Position numbers and translations under genes: made by a program. Positions 25,699-33,526 of a DNA stretch of 64,000 nucleotides are shown piece by piece. Below the pieces are notes generated by a model, which saw only the letters and a list, made by a program, of their open reading frames with translations, had not been told where the DNA came from and did not search any database. Each line of letters begins with the position of its first letter. Position 1 is the first letter of the stretch. Origin of the DNA: Thermohalobaculum sp039805905 (lineage in GTDB: Bacteria; Pseudomonadota; Alphaproteobacteria; Rhodobacterales; Rhodobacteraceae); the NCBI GenBank assembly GCA_039805905.1, contig JBDIVM010000009.1, positions 128,521 to 192,520 of the forward strand, read 5' to 3'.

Positions 25699-28526
25699 CA
25701 CCATCCCTCCCCGTAGGCCACCGCCTTCGGCCCCTGCCCGACCGGCGACTTCTGCCGCCCGAGGCGCGGCTCGGAGATCTCCGCCCCCGGCGCGGCCTTC
25801 TCGATCCGCACGCGCAGGTCGTACCAGGCCGCCTGCCCCGTCACCGGGTCGGAGTTCGACCAGCGCAGCCCGTCGCCCTTCGGCGGCAGCAGCTCGTGGA
25901 TCAGGTGGTTGAGCAGGAAGCCCTTCTGGGTCTCCGGCGCCATCGGGTCCAGCGCCCAGGCGCCCTCGCGCTTGCCGATGGCGTTCCAGGTCCAGACCGT
26001 CTGCGGGTTCAGCGCATCCATCCGCGCCACGGGCACCTTGATGCGCCCGTGATGCGAGGTCACCCAGGCCCAGTCGCCTTCCTTCAAACCGTGCGCCGCC
26101 ATCACCGAGCCGTGGACGTAGAGCGGGTTCCGCCCGTGGATTTGCCGCAGCCAGGCGTTCTGCGTGCCCCAGCTGTGATACATCGCCGCCGGGCGTTGGG
26201 TGATGGCGTGCAGCGGGAACTCGCCCGCGTCGACCATGGCCTCCTCGAAGGGCTGCCACCAGACCGGGAGTGGATCGAAGGCCGCCTTGATCCGCTCGCG
26301 CAGGTGATCCGGGGGCTGCACGTCCCCGTGGCCCTCGGCAGCGAGCTGGAACCGGCGCACCGGCTCGACATAGAGCTGGAACACGAAGGGCTGCGGCGCG
26401 TCGTAGAAACCCATTCCGACCGCCCAGTCCTGATAGGCGGCGTTGAAGGGCTTCATGAAGCGGGCCTCCTCGGGCACAGGCTCCACCCAGAAACCGCCGT
26501 TCTCGATGTAGCGCCTCAGCTGGTCCGGGTTCGGCGCGCCCCGACCCGCCGCCGTGCCATCGCCGCGGAACCCCGCCAGCGGGCCGACGCCGGGGCGGCG
26601 CTGATGGTTGACCATGTAGTCGGCATAGTCGCGGTACCTGGCCGAGCCGTCGTCGTTGACGAAGCCGGGCAGCCGCAGCCGGGCGCCGAGGTCGATCAGC
26701 ACCGACTGGAAGCCGCGCACGTCGCGGTCCGGCTCCACGACCGGCCAGCGGATCGCATCGGCCGCGGCATCGGGCTCGCAGATCGGCCGGTCGAGCAGCG
26801 AGATGCAGTCGTGCCGTTCCAGATAGGTCGTGTCGGGCAGGATCAGGTCGGCATAGGCCACCATCTCCGATGAATAGGCGTCGGAGTAGATGATCTTCGG
26901 AATGCGATAGGCGCCGGTCTCGTCCTTCGCCGTCAGCATCTCCATGACCCCCGCGGTGTTCATCGACGAGTTCCACGCCATGTTGGCCATGTACATGAAC
27001 AGGACGTCGACCGGGTAGGGATCGCCGGCACAGGCGTTGGAGATCACCATGTGCATGAGACCGTGGACCGAGAGGGGGTTCTCCCAGCTGAAGGCCTTGT
27101 CGATGCGGGTCGGCGCACCGCCCGCGTCCACGGCCAGATCCGCGGGCGCGCGCGGGAAGCCCAGATGCGGGCCGTTGAGGGGCCCCTTGACGGCCACCCC
27201 CCGGTGCGGCCGCGGATGCGCCTCGACCGGCTTCGGATAGGGCGGCTTGAAGCGGAATCCGCCCGGCGTCTCGACGGCGCCGAGCAGGAGCTGCAAGAGG
27301 TGCAGCGCCCGGCAGGTCTGGAAGCCGTTGGAATGGGCCGAGATGCCGCGCATCGCATGGAAGCTGACCGGCCGCCCGGTGAACCCCTCGTGGCCCTCGC
27401 CGCGGAAATCGGTCCAGGGCTGGTCGATCGTCACCGGCTCGGAAAAGGCGGCCTCGGCGAGCTCGGCCGCCAGCCGCCGGATGCGCCCGGCCGTCAGGCC
27501 GCAGCGCGACGCCACCGCCTCGGGGGCAAGCTCGGGCTCGATATACTTGCGCGCCATCAGCTCGAACACCGGCGTCGCCCGGCCCCCTGCGGGGTTCGGG
27601 AAGTCGCCCTTGAGTTCCGGCTGCAGCCCCGGCGCGTCGAAGGGCTGCGGCTGGCCGGTCGCCCGGTCCCACACCATCGGCCTGCCCCCGGCGTCGCGCA
27701 CGAAGAGGCCGAAGGTCTCGCCGGGGTTGCGGTCCACGAGCCAGGGCGCGTTGGTCCAGCGGGCGAGGTAGCTCACATCCACATTGCCGGTGCGCAGCAA
27801 TTCGTGCACGAGCGCGAGAATCAGAAGCCCGTCGGTGCCGGGCGTGATGCCGACCCACTCGTCGGCCACCGCGCTGTAGCCGGTGCGCACCGGATTGACC
27901 GCGATCACCCGGCCGCCGCGCGACTTGAGCTGGCCGATGCCGATCTTGATCGGGTTCGAGTCGTGGTCCTCGGCGACGCCGAAGATCATGAAAAGCCTGG
28001 TGCGCTCCCAGTCCGGCGCCCCGAACTCCCAGAACGCGCCGCCCAGCGTATAGATACCGGCAGCCGCCATGTTCACCGAGCAGAATCCGCCATGGGCGGC
28101 ATAGTTCGGGGTGCCGAACTGCTGCGCCCACCACGAGGTCAGCGACTGCGACTGGTCCCGGCCGGTGAAGAAGGCCAGCCCGCGCGGGTTTTCCTGCCGG
28201 ACCGGGCCGAGCCAGGACACCGCCAGCTCCAGCGCCTCGTCCCACCCGATCTCCGCAAACTCGCCCGAGCCGCGCGGGCCCGTGCGTTTCAGGGGCGTCC
28301 GCAGCCGCGCCGGCGAGCCTTGCTGCATGATCCCGGCCGAACCCTTGGCGCAAAGCACGCCGCGGTTCACCGGATGGTCGCGGTTGCCCTCGATGTACCG
28401 CACCCTGCCATCGCGCAGATGCACATTGATGCCGCAGCGGCAGGCGCACATGTAACAGGTGGTGCGCCGCACCTCGTCGGATACATGCGGGCTGAGATCC
28501 GGCCCCGGTTCCGTTCCGTCTGCCAT
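25698..28526 (-). CDS. soeA: SoeA-like molybdopterin catalytic subunit (cytoplasmic sulfite dehydrogenase)
   Basis: This 942-aa enzyme of the DMSO-reductase family binds bis-MGD molybdenum. One [4Fe-4S] cluster is held by Cys24, Cys27, Cys31 and Cys59. Cys149 in HGGFCSVN is the likely molybdenum ligand. It carries no twin-arginine signal, as expected for SoeA, which oxidises sulfite to sulfate in the cytoplasm. The open frame extends upstream to 28763, but ATG at 28526 has GAGGG about eight bases before it and gives the usual N-terminus. The mobA, mobB, moeA and fdhD genes at 50-54 kb would supply its cofactor. Thiosulfate or polysulfide reductase-like roles are less likely given the SoeB/SoeC partners. 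Confidence 0.8.
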   Translation of the reverse strand: MADGTEPGPDLSPHVSDEVRRTTCYMCACRCGINVHLRDGRVRYIEGNRDHPVNRGVLCAKGSAGIMQQGSPARLRTPLKRTGPRGSGEFAEIGWDEALELAVSWLGPVRQENPRGLAFFTGRDQSQSLTSWWAQQFGTPNYAAHGGFCSVNMAAAGIYTLGGAFWEFGAPDWERTRLFMIFGVAEDHDSNPIKIGIGQLKSRGGRVIAVNPVRTGYSAVADEWVGITPGTDGLLILALVHELLRTGNVDVSYLARWTNAPWLVDRNPGETFGLFVRDAGGRPMVWDRATGQPQPFDAPGLQPELKGDFPNPAGGRATPVFELMARKYIEPELAPEAVASRCGLTAGRIRRLAAELAEAAFSEPVTIDQPWTDFRGEGHEGFTGRPVSFHAMRGISAHSNGFQTCRALHLLQLLLGAVETPGGFRFKPPYPKPVEAHPRPHRGVAVKGPLNGPHLGFPRAPADLAVDAGGAPTRIDKAFSWENPLSVHGLMHMVISNACAGDPYPVDVLFMYMANMAWNSSMNTAGVMEMLTAKDETGAYRIPKIIYSDAYSSEMVAYADLILPDTTYLERHDCISLLDRPICEPDAAADAIRWPVVEPDRDVRGFQSVLIDLGARLRLPGFVNDDGSARYRDYADYMVNHQRRPGVGPLAGFRGDGTAAGRGAPNPDQLRRYIENGGFWVEPVPEEARFMKPFNAAYQDWAVGMGFYDAPQPFVFQLYVEPVRRFQLAAEGHGDVQPPDHLRERIKAAFDPLPVWWQPFEEAMVDAGEFPLHAITQRPAAMYHSWGTQNAWLRQIHGRNPLYVHGSVMAAHGLKEGDWAWVTSHHGRIKVPVARMDALNPQTVWTWNAIGKREGAWALDPMAPETQKGFLLNHLIHELLPPKGDGLRWSNSDPVTGQAAWYDLRVRIEKAAPGAEISEPRLGRQKSPVGQGPKAVAYGEGW

Positions 28527-28626
28527 CGCTGCTGCCCTCGGGGCCGGGGTTCCGCGGGGTCCGGTTCTGCCGGCTCCGGATCCTGTCGCCTCGCCCATCA
28601 TCGTTTTGGACCAGCAAACCACAGGA

Positions 28627-28651
28627 GCCAGATCGATGAAAGCGATCTGGC
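28627..28651. repeat. Perfect stem-loop in the soeA/DUF1045 divergent region
   Basis: GCCAGATCG (28627-28635) and CGATCTGGC (28643-28651) form 9-bp perfect arms around a 7-base loop. It sits about 100 bp upstream of soeA. The loop overlaps an ATG with a good ribosome site on the plus strand, so it could also sequester a start codon. Confidence 0.5.
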
Positions 28652-28704
28652 CAGTTGCCCCCATGGCAGTGGTTGCCGCCGCGGCCGGCACGCAATCGCG
28701 CGGA

Positions 28705-28728
28705 ATTCCCCGGCGCGCGCCGGGGAAT
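28705..28728. repeat. Perfect 24-bp palindrome between soeA and DUF1045
   Basis: The 12-base half ATTCCCCGGCGC is followed immediately by its exact reverse complement, with no spacer. It lies 78 bp upstream of the DUF1045 start and 179 bp upstream of soeA. A zero-spacer palindrome of this length suits a dimeric repressor. A looser inverted repeat, GAGGA (28731-28735) with TCCTC (28744-28748), follows at once. The 279-bp gap (28527-28805) holds no certain gene. Confidence 0.55.
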
Positions 28729-28805
28729 GTGAGGAACGTCACATCCTCGCAGCCGATGGTCAATACACCGTCTCCCGAGTGCAGAACGCACGACGGGAGG
28801 CAACG

Positions 28806-29585
28806 ATGTCCGGCGGTTTCGAGCGTTACGGCGTCTACTGGGTTCCGGCTTCATCCGATGCGCTGGCCCGGTTCGGCGCCCGGTGGACCGGCTGGTGCGC
28901 CGAGCAGGGCGAGTTCCGGCCGCGCTTCGCCGGCAGCGACTGGGGTTTCGACCTCGAAAGCATCACGCGGCAGATCAGGCGTCACGGCCTGCACGGCGTC
29001 ATCCGCGCGCCATTCGCCTTGCGGCAGGGGGCGAGTGTCTTCGCGTTGGAGCACGCGCTCGGGACGATTGCCGAAGTAGGCGTCGGGTTCCCGCTCCCGG
29101 CGCTGCGCCTTGCCGTCGTCGGAGGCCGCGTCGCCCTCGCACCGGGTGCGGCGAACCATGCCGTCGCGAGTCTGGTCTCCGATGTCGCAAAGGCGACTGC
29201 CAGGCTGGCAGCGAGCGAGACCGATTCAAGACCGCCGCCGGCATGGTGTGCCCGCGAGCGGCGTGGCCAGGTCGTCCAGCTGCCGGTGGCCGACGTGCAT
29301 CGGTTTCATGTTCCCCTGACCGATCCCCTGCCGCTGGACGTGGCGTTCGAGATCATGGAACGGGTGCGCCACGTGCTCGAACCGATGCTGACCCAGCCGC
29401 GGTTCTTCGGCGAGATCGCCCTCGTCGGCGACCCGGGCTGCGACCGGCCGCTGCGCCTGCTGCAGAGGTATGAACTGCGCCTCCGTCCCATCCGCCCGGC
29501 CACACGAGTGCTGCCGTGCCGCGGGCCGCACATTCTCGCGCGAGAGTTCGACCAGGCCGTACACGAGCTGGAAATGGTGATCTAG
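28806..29585 (+). CDS. DUF1045 protein (putative phosphonate-metabolism family)
   Basis: This 259-aa protein belongs to DUF1045, a 2H-phosphoesterase-like family usually found inside phn (C-P lyase) operons. It begins FERYGVYWVPASSDALARFG, the typical opening. Two H-x-T/S-like positions characteristic of the fold fall in ITRQIRRHGLHGVIRAPF and near DVHRFHVPLT. ATG at 28806 has GGGAGGC six bases upstream. No other phn gene is present in the window except the unlinked PhnD-like protein, so it is displaced from its normal context. It is divergent from soeA and may share the palindromic control region. Confidence 0.8.
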   Translation: MSGGFERYGVYWVPASSDALARFGARWTGWCAEQGEFRPRFAGSDWGFDLESITRQIRRHGLHGVIRAPFALRQGASVFALEHALGTIAEVGVGFPLPALRLAVVGGRVALAPGAANHAVASLVSDVAKATARLAASETDSRPPPAWCARERRGQVVQLPVADVHRFHVPLTDPLPLDVAFEIMERVRHVLEPMLTQPRFFGEIALVGDPGCDRPLRLLQRYELRLRPIRPATRVLPCRGPHILAREFDQAVHELEMVI

Positions 29586-29630
29586 CGGCGCGCGCGCCGG
29601 ACCGGACCCGCCGGGCACCCTGCACCGGGG

Positions 29631-30443
29631 TCAACGCCCGGTCACGGCCGCGGCCAGGAAGGCGGCGATGGCATTGGTCACCTCGGCATGATGCGTGAGG
29701 TGCATCATGTGCCGGGCGCCCGGCACTGCCACCGAACGGCCACAGGGCGCTTCGCGTGCCATGCGGTCGGACATCGGGACGGTCGAATTCGGATCGGCGA
29801 CGCCGGTCATGAACAGCGCCCGGCAGGCAAGCTCGCCGATTCGCCCCTCATGGGCGTGATCCGACATCGCAAACACCCGGTAGGCGGTCGCATAGCCACG
29901 CGGACTGACGGACCTGAGCCAGTTCGCGGCCGCCCGCGCGACCGGTCCGCCCGGATTGTCCGGAAACCAGCGCTGGACCGGACCGATCACGTCGACCGAA
30001 CCGCCGGAGAGGCGCGCCGCCCGGCTCTCGACCGCGGAGCGGGCAAGCGGGTCGCGGCAATAGACGGCGTTGAGGGCGATCAGAAGTGCCACCTTGTCGG
30101 GATGATCGAGCGCCAGCCCGAGAGCCACCATCGCCCCGAGCGAATGCCCGACGACCGGGACGGGCGATAGCCCCATGGCGTCGATGAAACCGGCGACCGC
30201 GGTGACATAGTCGGCGAGGCCGGCGGCTTCAGCAAGCAGGTCGCTCCGGCCATGTCCGGGCAGGTCGATGGCGATGACCCGGCGCTGCGTCGACAACCCG
30301 GCGATCTGCGGCTCCCAGGCGTCGGCGTTCAGCCCCACGCCATGGACCAGCAGCACGGGCGGGCCGTGACCGGCCTCGCGAAAGGCGATGCCCGCCGCCT
30401 TCTGCCGGGGCGCGAGTTCCAGCCGCAGATTGGTCCATTCCAT
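29631..30443 (-). CDS. Alpha/beta-fold hydrolase
   Basis: This 270-aa hydrolase has the oxyanion-hole HGVGLNADAW near residue 34, nucleophile elbow GHSLG near 99-103, and a C-terminal PGARHMMH with the likely catalytic His. It resembles 3-oxoadipate enol-lactonase and related esterases. It starts at ATG 30441-30443 with GAGGAAAC upstream, 139 bp after the MttB-family gene on the same strand. A GC-rich hairpin separates them. It may be the last gene of the demethylation operon, releasing an acyl or ester group, or a separate unit. The substrate is unknown. Confidence 0.8.
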   Translation of the reverse strand: MEWTNLRLELAPRQKAAGIAFREAGHGPPVLLVHGVGLNADAWEPQIAGLSTQRRVIAIDLPGHGRSDLLAEAAGLADYVTAVAGFIDAMGLSPVPVVGHSLGAMVALGLALDHPDKVALLIALNAVYCRDPLARSAVESRAARLSGGSVDVIGPVQRWFPDNPGGPVARAAANWLRSVSPRGYATAYRVFAMSDHAHEGRIGELACRALFMTGVADPNSTVPMSDRMAREAPCGRSVAVPGARHMMHLTHHAEVTNAIAAFLAAAVTGR

Positions 30444-30561
30444 TCCGGTTTCCTCCGGCTCGTGCAGCGATGCGGCACCTGCGCCCGCATGCATGCAGAC
30501 AGTATCACGGAATGGACGCGCAATCTCTCCGGCGCGCATCGGCACGGCCCGGGAGCGGCCC

Positions 30562-30583
30562 GGGAGCGCGCGGCCGCGCTCCC
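30562..30583 (-). terminator. GC-rich hairpin at the end of the mttB-like gene
   Basis: GGGAGCGCG (30562-30570) and CGCGCTCCC (30575-30583) form a perfect 9-bp stem with a 4-base loop, starting at the last base of the stop codon. No T-tract follows on the minus strand, so it would be a weak or Rho-assisted terminator, or an mRNA 3'-end stabiliser. Confidence 0.4.
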
Positions 30584-32169
30584 TAGCGGCCGATGCCGAT
30601 CGCCTTCTCGGGCAGGTGGATGCGGAAGCGCTTCCGGATCGCCTGGTCGGCCTCGTGAGGCACATGGGCCGGGAAGAACCCGTCCAGGATCTCGCGCTTG
30701 CGCGCGATGGCGTTGGCGATCAGGTCCGGCCTGCCCTTCTCGACCCATTCCTTCGGCGAGGTGCGGTCGCCGAGATGAGGGTAGACATATTCGGTCTGCA
30801 TCAGCCCCAGCGTCTGCTCGTGGCCCAGGTAATGCCCCGGTCCGCCCAGGCAGACGGCGCGGATCACCTCCAGAGACACGCTGTCCTCGGTCACCTCGAT
30901 GCCGCGCACGCAGCGCTCGCACTGGCCGAGCAGGTCGTCGCCAAGGATCAGGCTCTCGAGGCAGAAGCCGAGCAGCGAGGCGTGCATCCCCACCGCCTCG
31001 TAGACCATGTTGAGCCCGGCAAGGCCCGCCATCACGTTCGAGATCGCCTGCTCCCAGCCCGCCTGCATGTCGGGTAGCTTCGAATCGGCCATCCCCGCCG
31101 CGGCGCCACCCGGCAACCCGTAGAAGCGGTGCATCTGGGCGCAGCCCGCGGTCAGCAGCGCCTGCTCGCCCGATCCGCCCGACATGGCGCCGGTGCGCAG
31201 GTCCGAGACGAAGGGCCAGGTGCCGAAGATCGCCGGGAAACCCGGCGCCATGGCGTTGACATAGACAACGCCCGCCAGGCATTCGGCCACCGCCTGCACG
31301 ATGGCGCCCGCGATCGGCGCCGGCGCCGTCGCCCCCGCCTGCCCGGCCGAGAGCAGGAGCATCGGCATGCCACCGCGGACGCAGGCCTCCATGACCAGGC
31401 AGGATTCGGTCGCGAACTTCATCGGCGGCACGACGAAGCAGTTGGAGTTCGAGACGAAGGGCCGCGCCCGCCACTTGTCCTCGCCCCCGGCGATCATGTG
31501 CAGCATATCGAAGGCGGGCGGCACATGGCCCGATTCGGTGAAGCTGACGCCCACATGCTTCCGGGTGCCCCGCGTGCAGGCATAGATGGTGTTCAGGTCC
31601 ATCTCGAGGTTGTCGGGAATGTCCCGGCAGACCATCGGGCGCTGGAAGAAATGGACGTTGTCCAGGCACTCGACGATGCGGGCCGCGTCGTAGAGGTCCT
31701 GCACGGTCGATTCGCGGTATTCGCGCTTCTCGACGTCCACGATATGCACCGCCGCGCCGGCGGTGCCGTAATGCACTCTGGTGCCGGAAAGGTGCAGGTC
31801 TAACTTCGGGTCCTGGCCGCAGAGCGTGATGCCGCGCGCCGCGATGGCGAGCATGTCCTCGACCAGGGCACGGGGGAAGCGGATGCGGCCGTCCTCGCCG
31901 CAGATCGCCCCGGCGCCCGTCAGGATCGCGACGCCCGAGGGCGGCGCGTCCGCGAGCCCGATCTGCTCGAGCGCATCGAGCGCCGCCTGGTGGATGCGCT
32001 GGACGCCCGCCTCGCTCAGCGGATTGAAGGTCCCGCCCGAGAGGCCCGGCCTGACCGGGCGCTTGTCCTCCGAAAGCGGCGCCGCACGCAGCGCGACCCT
32101 TGCCGCCCGCCCGCCGGGGCGCCTGCGCGCGCCCTCGGTCCCGATTTCACCGGCTGTCTGCTCAGCCAT
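30583..32169 (-). CDS. Trimethylamine methyltransferase-family (MttB/MtgB-like, non-pyrrolysine) protein
   Basis: This 528-aa TIM-barrel protein belongs to the MttB superfamily, which transfers a methyl group from a quaternary or tertiary amine to a corrinoid protein. The frame has no internal TAG, so it is of the non-pyrrolysine type, whose known members act on glycine betaine, carnitine or proline betaine. Recognisable are RPVRPGLSGGTFNPLSEAG near the N-terminus, VHYGTAGAAVHIVD and GGPGHYLGHEQTLGLM near 450. ATG at 32169 overlaps the preceding ICL-like gene by 8 bp. No corrinoid protein or its reactivase is encoded nearby, which is odd for this enzyme class. Its first 60 residues are duplicated in the chimeric gene at 33004-33471. 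Confidence 0.85.
   Translation of the reverse strand: MAEQTAGEIGTEGARRRPGGRAARVALRAAPLSEDKRPVRPGLSGGTFNPLSEAGVQRIHQAALDALEQIGLADAPPSGVAILTGAGAICGEDGRIRFPRALVEDMLAIAARGITLCGQDPKLDLHLSGTRVHYGTAGAAVHIVDVEKREYRESTVQDLYDAARIVECLDNVHFFQRPMVCRDIPDNLEMDLNTIYACTRGTRKHVGVSFTESGHVPPAFDMLHMIAGGEDKWRARPFVSNSNCFVVPPMKFATESCLVMEACVRGGMPMLLLSAGQAGATAPAPIAGAIVQAVAECLAGVVYVNAMAPGFPAIFGTWPFVSDLRTGAMSGGSGEQALLTAGCAQMHRFYGLPGGAAAGMADSKLPDMQAGWEQAISNVMAGLAGLNMVYEAVGMHASLLGFCLESLILGDDLLGQCERCVRGIEVTEDSVSLEVIRAVCLGGPGHYLGHEQTLGLMQTEYVYPHLGDRTSPKEWVEKGRPDLIANAIARKREILDGFFPAHVPHEADQAIRKRFRIHLPEKAIGIGR
31924..32062 (-). repeat. Direct repeat copy A (inside the mttB-like gene)
   Basis: This 139-bp stretch encodes the VRPGLSGGTFNP...DAPPSGVAI segment of the MttB-like protein. 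Copy B lies 1323 bp away at 33247-33385 on the same strand. By hand alignment about 20 of 139 bases differ and there is no gap, so the two derive from a duplicated mttB-type gene. Confidence 0.8.
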
Positions 32170-33007
32170 GATCGCCTCCCGCGGCTCCAGCCGCCAGCAA
32201 TGCATCGATTTCCTTGCCCGGCGCCCCGGCCTTCAGCGGCCGGAAACTGCCGTCCCGCAACATCGCGGTCATCGCGTCGCGGATTGCCGCATGGGTGAGC
32301 CGCGCCACCTGCGAGCCGAGCGAGATGCGGCGGACGCCCATCGCTGCAAGCTCGGCCACTGCGAGGTCACGCAGCGGCCCCGCCGCCAGCGCGTTGACCG
32401 GCTTCGTCACCGCCGCCAGAACCTGCTTCAGCTCCGCCGCCCCCGGCGGCAGCGGCACGTAGAGGAGATCGGCGCCGGCCGCCTCGAAGGCCCGCACCCG
32501 CCGGACCGCCTCGTCGAGCCCGTAGCTCCCCGTCAGCACCCCGTCGGCCCGGGCGCAGAGCACGAAGGGCCGCCCGAGCCCCCGCGCCGCCCCGACCGCC
32601 GCCCTGATGCGCTCGACCGCGAGGTCGAACTCGTAGGCCGGGTTCCCCTCGACCATGAGGGTGTCCTCGATCGAGCAGCCCGAGAGCCCCGCCTCGGCCG
32701 CCAGCCGCACGGTCTCGGCGACCCCGTCCGGGTCGTCCCTGAAACCGTTCTCGAGATCGCCCGAAACCGGCAGCGGCGTCGCCGCGACGATGGCCTCGGC
32801 ATGGGCCAGCGCCTCGTCGCGGCTCATCGTCCCCATGTCGGGCCGGCCGAGCGTGAAGGCGAAGGCGCCCGAGCTGGTTGCCAGCGCCTTTGCGCCCAGC
32901 GCCGCCATCATCCGCGCCGAGCCCGCATCCCACGGGTTCGGGATCACGAAGCAGCCGGAGCCGTGCAGCTCGCGGAACCGGTCGTGGCGTTCGGCAAGGT
33001 GCGTCAT
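32162..33007 (-). CDS. Isocitrate lyase / PEP mutase-superfamily protein
   Basis: This 281-aa protein of the ICL/PEP-mutase barrel family begins ERHDRFRELHGSGCFVIPNPWDAGSARM and shows SGDLENGF, SGCSIEDTL and LCARADGVL. The KKCGH active-site loop of true isocitrate lyase is not present, so it is not ICL. Possible activities are C-C or P-C lyase or oxaloacetate-type hydrolase. It overlaps the chimeric gene start (ATGA) and the mttB-like gene (8 bp), so it is firmly inside the demethylation operon. It probably handles the carbon skeleton left after demethylation, but the reaction is not shown by sequence. Confidence 0.82.
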   Translation of the reverse strand: MTHLAERHDRFRELHGSGCFVIPNPWDAGSARMMAALGAKALATSSGAFAFTLGRPDMGTMSRDEALAHAEAIVAATPLPVSGDLENGFRDDPDGVAETVRLAAEAGLSGCSIEDTLMVEGNPAYEFDLAVERIRAAVGAARGLGRPFVLCARADGVLTGSYGLDEAVRRVRAFEAAGADLLYVPLPPGAAELKQVLAAVTKPVNALAAGPLRDLAVAELAAMGVRRISLGSQVARLTHAAIRDAMTAMLRDGSFRPLKAGAPGKEIDALLAAGAAGGDHG

Positions 33008-33471
33008 GGCAGCCCCCGCGCGATCTCGCCGATTGCGTCGCAGGCAAACATCACGTCCGCCTCGGTGGTGTCGAACTGGCCGACCTGGAATCGGATCACC
33101 AAGCTGTCCTGGTGCATGGTCCGGGTCAGGCAGGTTCGCCCGTCGGCATTGACCGCATCGACGAGGCGCCGGTTGCGGGCGTCGAGATCGGCCGTGCCGG
33201 CCGGGGCATGGCGGAACGAGAACGACAAGAGCGCGGGCGGCATCATGATCGCGACGCCCGAGGGCGGCGCGTCGGCCAGGCCGGTCTGCTCGAGCGCATC
33301 CATCGCCGCCTGGCAGATGCGGGCGACGCTCGCCTCGGTCATCGGATTGTAGGTGCCGCCGGACAGCCCCGGCCTGACCGGGCGCATCGTCTCGGGGCGT
33401 GGCGCCGAGCGCAGCGCCTGCCGGGCGGAGCGGCCGCCGGCGCGGGGCGAGCGGGTTTCGGTTGCGGTCAT
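33004..33471 (-). pseudogene. Chimeric remnant: MttB N-terminus fused to the tail of a PLP decarboxylase
   Basis: This 155-codon open frame is two gene fragments joined in frame. Residues 1-76 (TATETRSPRAGGRS... to DAPPSGVAIM) match the N-terminus of the nearby MttB-like protein closely. From LLSFSFRHAPAG onwards (about 80-155) the sequence has the look of the C-terminal end of a group II pyridoxal-dependent decarboxylase (NRRLVDAVNADGR, then LVIRFQVGQFDTTEADV). Neither half can be active: the MttB barrel and the PLP-binding domain are missing. A deletion that removed the body of a second mttB copy and most of a decarboxylase explains it. It keeps a start codon (ATG 33469-33471), a stop overlapping the next gene and no frameshift, so the deletion is recent or the peptide is retained. 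Confidence 0.7.
33247..33385 (-). repeat. Direct repeat copy B (inside the chimeric remnant)
   Basis: This is the partner of the 139-bp stretch at 31924-32062, same strand and same length, with about 20 mismatches by hand alignment. The similarity stops abruptly near 33247, where the coding sequence changes from MttB-like to decarboxylase-like. That point is therefore the probable deletion junction. Confidence 0.8.
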
Positions 33472-33526
33472 GGTCGCGGGTCCACCTGTGATCGGGGCCA
33501 CCGGCGGGATTGCCGGTGCGCGGGTC

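Noticed and set aside
27051..28805. The upstream 585 codons of a long plus frame ending in DUF1045
   Set aside because: They are antisense to soeA. The DUF1045 protein starts at 28806 with its own ribosome site.
24946..28854. A 1302-codon minus frame that would fuse a long N-terminus to SoeB
   Set aside because: The extra residues are the out-of-frame reading of soeA. SoeB has its own ribosome site and start at 25698.
30583..32169. Possible pyrrolysine in the MttB-like protein
   Set aside because: The 528-codon frame has no internal TAG and no pyl genes are visible, so it belongs to the non-pyrrolysine branch.
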